Under the pieces are notes generated by a model that was not told the DNA's origin, ran no database searches, and was given only the letters and a program-made list of their open reading frames with translations. A stretch of 6,628 nucleotides of DNA. Origin: Phycisphaerales bacterium (GTDB lineage Bacteria > Planctomycetota > Phycisphaerae > Phycisphaerales > UBA1924). The DNA lies in assembly GCA_019747615.1 (NCBI GenBank), contig JAIEQQ010000123.1:1-6628 (forward strand), written 5' to 3'. The position numbers were made by a program, and so were the translations under genes. This document shows, one piece after another, positions 5,061 through 6,628 of the stretch (its first letter is position 1; the number at the start of each line of letters is the position of its first letter).

Positions 5061-6104
5061 ATGGCCCCTTCAACGCCCGCCAGCGCGACGACCGAACCTA
5101 CGAAACCTCGCAAGGCCCGACGAATCCGTCGGGCTTTGTTTGTTCTGGGGGCTGTCGTTCTCGTTGGAACCGTCGCGACCGAGGTCGTTTTGCGCACGAT
5201 CGTGGGCATGGGTGATCCGCCGTTGTATGACACGAGTCCGACCTGGGAATATGCCGTGAGGCCGGGCGTGTACCACCGATTCGGCAACACGCTGAGCGTG
5301 AACCGTTGGCACATGCGCTCGCCGGAGATTGAGCCCCGCAAGACTGACCCGCGCGAGCTGCGCATCCTGGTCATGGGCGATAGCGTCGTCAACGGCGGCT
5401 CACCCACCGACGATCGCGACCTGGCCACGGCGCTGATCGAATCTTCGCTCACGAAGGAACTCGCCCGCCCCGTCCGCGTGCTCAACATCTCTGCCGGCTC
5501 GTGGGGCCCGACCAACCTCCTGGAGTACCTCAAGGCCCACGGCACCTTCGACGCCGACATCTGCGTGATCGTCCTCAACTCCATCGACTACGGCGACGAA
5601 CCCACCTACGCGCTCCTCGGGGCCGAGATGCCCACGCAGCGCCCGTGGCTGGCGATCCAAGAGGGCATTGCCAACTACCTCCCCCGCGCGATCGAAAAAC
5701 TCCGCGGCGGCGCACCGACGCAGGACACCGACACCAACCCACCCCCCGAGCGAGGCGACCGCACCCTCGCCTCCATCCGCGCGATCGTCGCGCGCCTGCG
5801 CAGCGACTCCATCCGCATCGTCGGCGTCCAGCACCTTCGCCGCGAGCTGGAGATCAAGAAGTCGCCATTGATCGGGCACGCCAAGATCAGCGCCGAGTTC
5901 GCGGCCCTCAACGTGCCCGTCTTCCAGACTGATCCGTGGTTTCGGGCGCACGAGGCGGATGTGCCGAGCGTGTGGCGGGATGATGTGCACCCCAGCGCCG
6001 CGGGCCAGCGGGGGCTGGCGGTGGTGCTGAGCGAGGCGGTGAGGGCGGCCCTGGCGTTGCCGGTGCCGCCAACGCCATCAACGCCCGCCGCCGCAGCGCC
6101 CTAA
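5061..6104 (+). CDS. Membrane-anchored SGNH/GDSL-type hydrolase
   Basis: SGNH hydrolases are serine esterases, or acyl-transfer enzymes acting on lipids, glycans or cell-envelope acyl groups; the substrate here is unknown. The 347-residue protein has a basic patch RKARRIRR (17-24) and one hydrophobic segment (25-46), so it is probably anchored in the membrane with its catalytic domain outside the cytoplasm. Block I is VMGDS with nucleophile Ser108. Block II is ISAGSWG with Gly146. Block III is VLNSIDYGD with Asn173. Block V is DDVHP with the Asp307/His310 pair. All four signature residues are therefore present. A Pro/Ala-rich tail ends the protein. ATG 5061 has only weak upstream matches (GGA at 5051-5053). 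The start is supported mainly because the basic patch correctly precedes the membrane helix. The codons for that patch form a terminator-like hairpin. Family call is firm; specificity is unassigned. Confidence 0.88.
   Translation: MAPSTPASATTEPTKPRKARRIRRALFVLGAVVLVGTVATEVVLRTIVGMGDPPLYDTSPTWEYAVRPGVYHRFGNTLSVNRWHMRSPEIEPRKTDPRELRILVMGDSVVNGGSPTDDRDLATALIESSLTKELARPVRVLNISAGSWGPTNLLEYLKAHGTFDADICVIVLNSIDYGDEPTYALLGAEMPTQRPWLAIQEGIANYLPRAIEKLRGGAPTQDTDTNPPPERGDRTLASIRAIVARLRSDSIRIVGVQHLRRELEIKKSPLIGHAKISAEFAALNVPVFQTDPWFRAHEADVPSVWRDDVHPSAAGQRGLAVVLSEAVRAALALPVPPTPSTPAAAAP
5111..5146 (+). terminator. Terminator-like hairpin within the start of the hydrolase gene
   Basis: GCCCGACG (5115-5122) and CGTCGGGC (5127-5134) pair perfectly around a 4-nt AATC loop. 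Outer pairs (5111-5114 with 5135-5138) lengthen the stem to 12 bp with one G-T. A T-rich run, TTTGTTTGTTCT (5135-5146), follows. This is the best intrinsic-terminator shape in the window, yet it lies about 50-85 nt inside the coding frame. It may end rpmE transcription, attenuate the hydrolase gene when untranslated, or be a by-product of codons for RRIRR. Confidence 0.5.
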
Positions 6105-6147
6105 ACCGCAGTGCGCCGCAGTTTCCGGACTGCATCGTGCCCATCCC

Positions 6148-6178
6148 CCACACGCCGCGACCGCTGCAAATCGTGTGG
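6148..6178 (+). other. Hairpin between the hydrolase gene and metH
   Basis: CCACACG (6148-6154) and CGTGTGG (6172-6178) are perfect 7-bp complements with a 17-nt loop. No T-run follows. It may be a 3' structure for the hydrolase mRNA or part of the metH leader. Confidence 0.35.
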
Positions 6179-6219
6179 AGACTGGCAAACTGGGCGAATC
6201 TCGGCTACTCTATCCATTG

Positions 6220-6235
6220 ATCCGCATATACGGAT
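6220..6235 (+). promoter_or_regulatory. 16-bp near-perfect palindrome, candidate operator for metH
   Basis: ATCCGCATATACGGAT is symmetric at 14 of 16 positions; only positions 6 and 11 break symmetry. It lies about 100 nt before metH in the only gap upstream of it. The size and AT-rich centre suit a dimeric winged-helix repressor. Sulfur-amino-acid genes in other bacteria can be under ArsR-family control, so such a regulator is one guess. No regulator gene is in the window. Confidence 0.5.
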
Positions 6236-6268
6236 GAATCGATGCCCACGGGGTGATTCATCGCGGGC
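6233..6268 (+). promoter_or_regulatory. Structured leader element upstream of metH
   Basis: GATGAATC (6233-6240) and GATTCATC (6255-6262) form a perfect 8-bp stem around a 14-nt loop. In the loop, GCCC (6244-6247) complements GGGC (6265-6268) just beyond the stem, so a pseudoknot-like contact is possible, although the 2-3-nt connectors are tight over an 8-bp stem. It overlaps the last 3 bp of the palindrome at 6220-6235, so it could alternatively act as DNA. I could not match it to a known riboswitch class. Confidence 0.4.
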
Positions 6269-6324
6269 GAGTAGTTGTTTGAGGTCGGCGTCCGCGTGCT
6301 CGCGCCCGCGGCTCTGAGCAAGCC

Positions 6325-6330
6325 GGGAGG
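6325..6330 (+). promoter_or_regulatory. Ribosome-binding site GGGAGG for metH
   Basis: GGGAGG is 6 nt before ATG 6337 but only 3 nt before the adjacent ATG 6334, favouring 6337. CGGCT (6309-6313) can pair with AGCCG (6321-6325), or CCCG (6305-6308) with CGGG (6324-6327). Either would cover the first bases of the site. Confidence 0.65.
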
Positions 6331-6336
6331 TTGATG

Positions 6337-6628
6337 ATGGCCAGTCAGTTTGCAAAACACGCCGCGTCTCGAGTGCTGCTGCTAGATGGCGGCATGGGCA
6401 CGCAGATCTTCGCGCGGAATCTCTCGATCGATCAGGACTACTGCGGCTGCGAGAACTGCACGGACATCCTGGTGAAGTCGCGCCCGGACGTGATTCAGGA
6501 GATCCACGAGGCGTATCTCGCCGCCGGTGCGGACGCGGTCGAGACCGACAGCTTCGGCGCCAACAAGCTGGTGCTGGGCGAGTTTGACCTGACGCCCGAA
6601 ACCTACGCGCTGAACAAGATGGCGGCGG
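6337..6628 (+). CDS. metH: Methionine synthase, N-terminal homocysteine-binding part (3' end outside window)
   Basis: MetH transfers a methyl group from methyltetrahydrofolate through cobalamin to homocysteine, making methionine in the cytoplasm. Only the first 97 residues are visible, within the homocysteine methyltransferase barrel. LLLDGGMGTQI (14-24) and AYLAAGADAVETDSFGAN (59-76) match the opening of E. coli MetH, including VLDGGMGT and AGADIIETNTF. The zinc-ligand cysteines of this domain lie much further on and cannot be checked. C36, C38 and C41 (CGCENC) form a small extra cysteine cluster where E. coli has none. The start at 6337 is chosen from ribosome-binding-site spacing. The leader carries an operator candidate and RNA structures. 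It could instead be a split or short form holding only the first domains, since the rest is not in the window. Confidence 0.93.
   Translation, partial: MASQFAKHAASRVLLLDGGMGTQIFARNLSIDQDYCGCENCTDILVKSRPDVIQEIHEAYLAAGADAVETDSFGANKLVLGEFDLTPETYALNKMAA

Noticed and set aside
5070..6089. 12-bp direct repeat TCAACGCCCGCC near both ends of the hydrolase gene (5070-5081 and 6078-6089)
   Set aside because: Low-complexity Pro/Ala codons in both termini explain it; no other sign of a mobile or recombining cassette.
6105..6336. Cobalamin riboswitch upstream of metH, suggested by AGCCGGGAGG resembling a B12 box and a leader of fitting length
   Set aside because: The conserved core (GCCACTG-type element and paired GGTGC/AATCC) is absent; the resemblance is explained by the ribosome-binding site.
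6105..6336. SAM-II or SAH riboswitch because of the pseudoknot-like pairing
   Set aside because: The conserved nucleotides I know for those classes are not present, and the connectors are very short for an 8-bp stem.
1..6628. A defence, toxin-antitoxin, CRISPR or other accessory system
   Set aside because: No cas genes, repeat-spacer arrays, nucleases, toxins or recombinases can be recognised; the only tandem repeat is the mutS heptamer.

Overview
The window is 6.6 kb of GC-rich bacterial chromosome with every recognisable gene on the + strand. It most likely comes from a planctomycete, probably Phycisphaerae-like. This rests on the base composition, a secreted protein and a membrane protein I cannot match to known families, and a CxxC...CPECG ribbon in the membrane protein, a motif common in that group. 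No mobile element, CRISPR array, tRNA, rRNA or defence system can be seen.

Layout. (1) 1-1602: the C-terminal ~533 residues of the mismatch-repair ATPase MutS. It carries an unusual ~49-residue insertion containing four tandem copies of a heptamer. (2) 1603-1715: a possible promoter, an 8-bp hairpin and a good ribosome-binding site. (3) 1716-3098: a secreted protein of unknown function. Its reading frame appears broken near 2690, and coding character moves to other frames before the next gene. (4) 2863-3063: a small Cys/Pro-rich frame ending 3 nt before the next gene. (5) 3067-4500: a multi-pass membrane protein with a degenerate zinc ribbon and lower GC than its neighbours. (6) 4501-4682: an intergenic stretch with a possible promoter for rpmE. 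(7) 4683-4934: ribosomal protein bL31, lacking most zinc ligands. (8) 4935-5060: a leader with two competing hairpins. (9) 5061-6104: a membrane-anchored SGNH/GDSL hydrolase whose first codons contain a terminator-shaped hairpin. (10) 6105-6336: a structured leader with a palindromic operator candidate. (11) 6337-6628: the N-terminus of methionine synthase MetH.

The genes do not form one pathway. mutS, rpmE and metH are housekeeping genes. The 1716-4500 block (secreted protein, small Cys/Pro frame, membrane protein) is the only part that looks like a co-transcribed lineage-specific unit. I found no convincing new multi-gene system. The signals most worth checking are the frameshift-prone heptamer repeat inside mutS, the palindrome and RNA structure upstream of metH, the terminator-like hairpin inside the hydrolase gene, and the frame breakdown in the secreted-protein gene.
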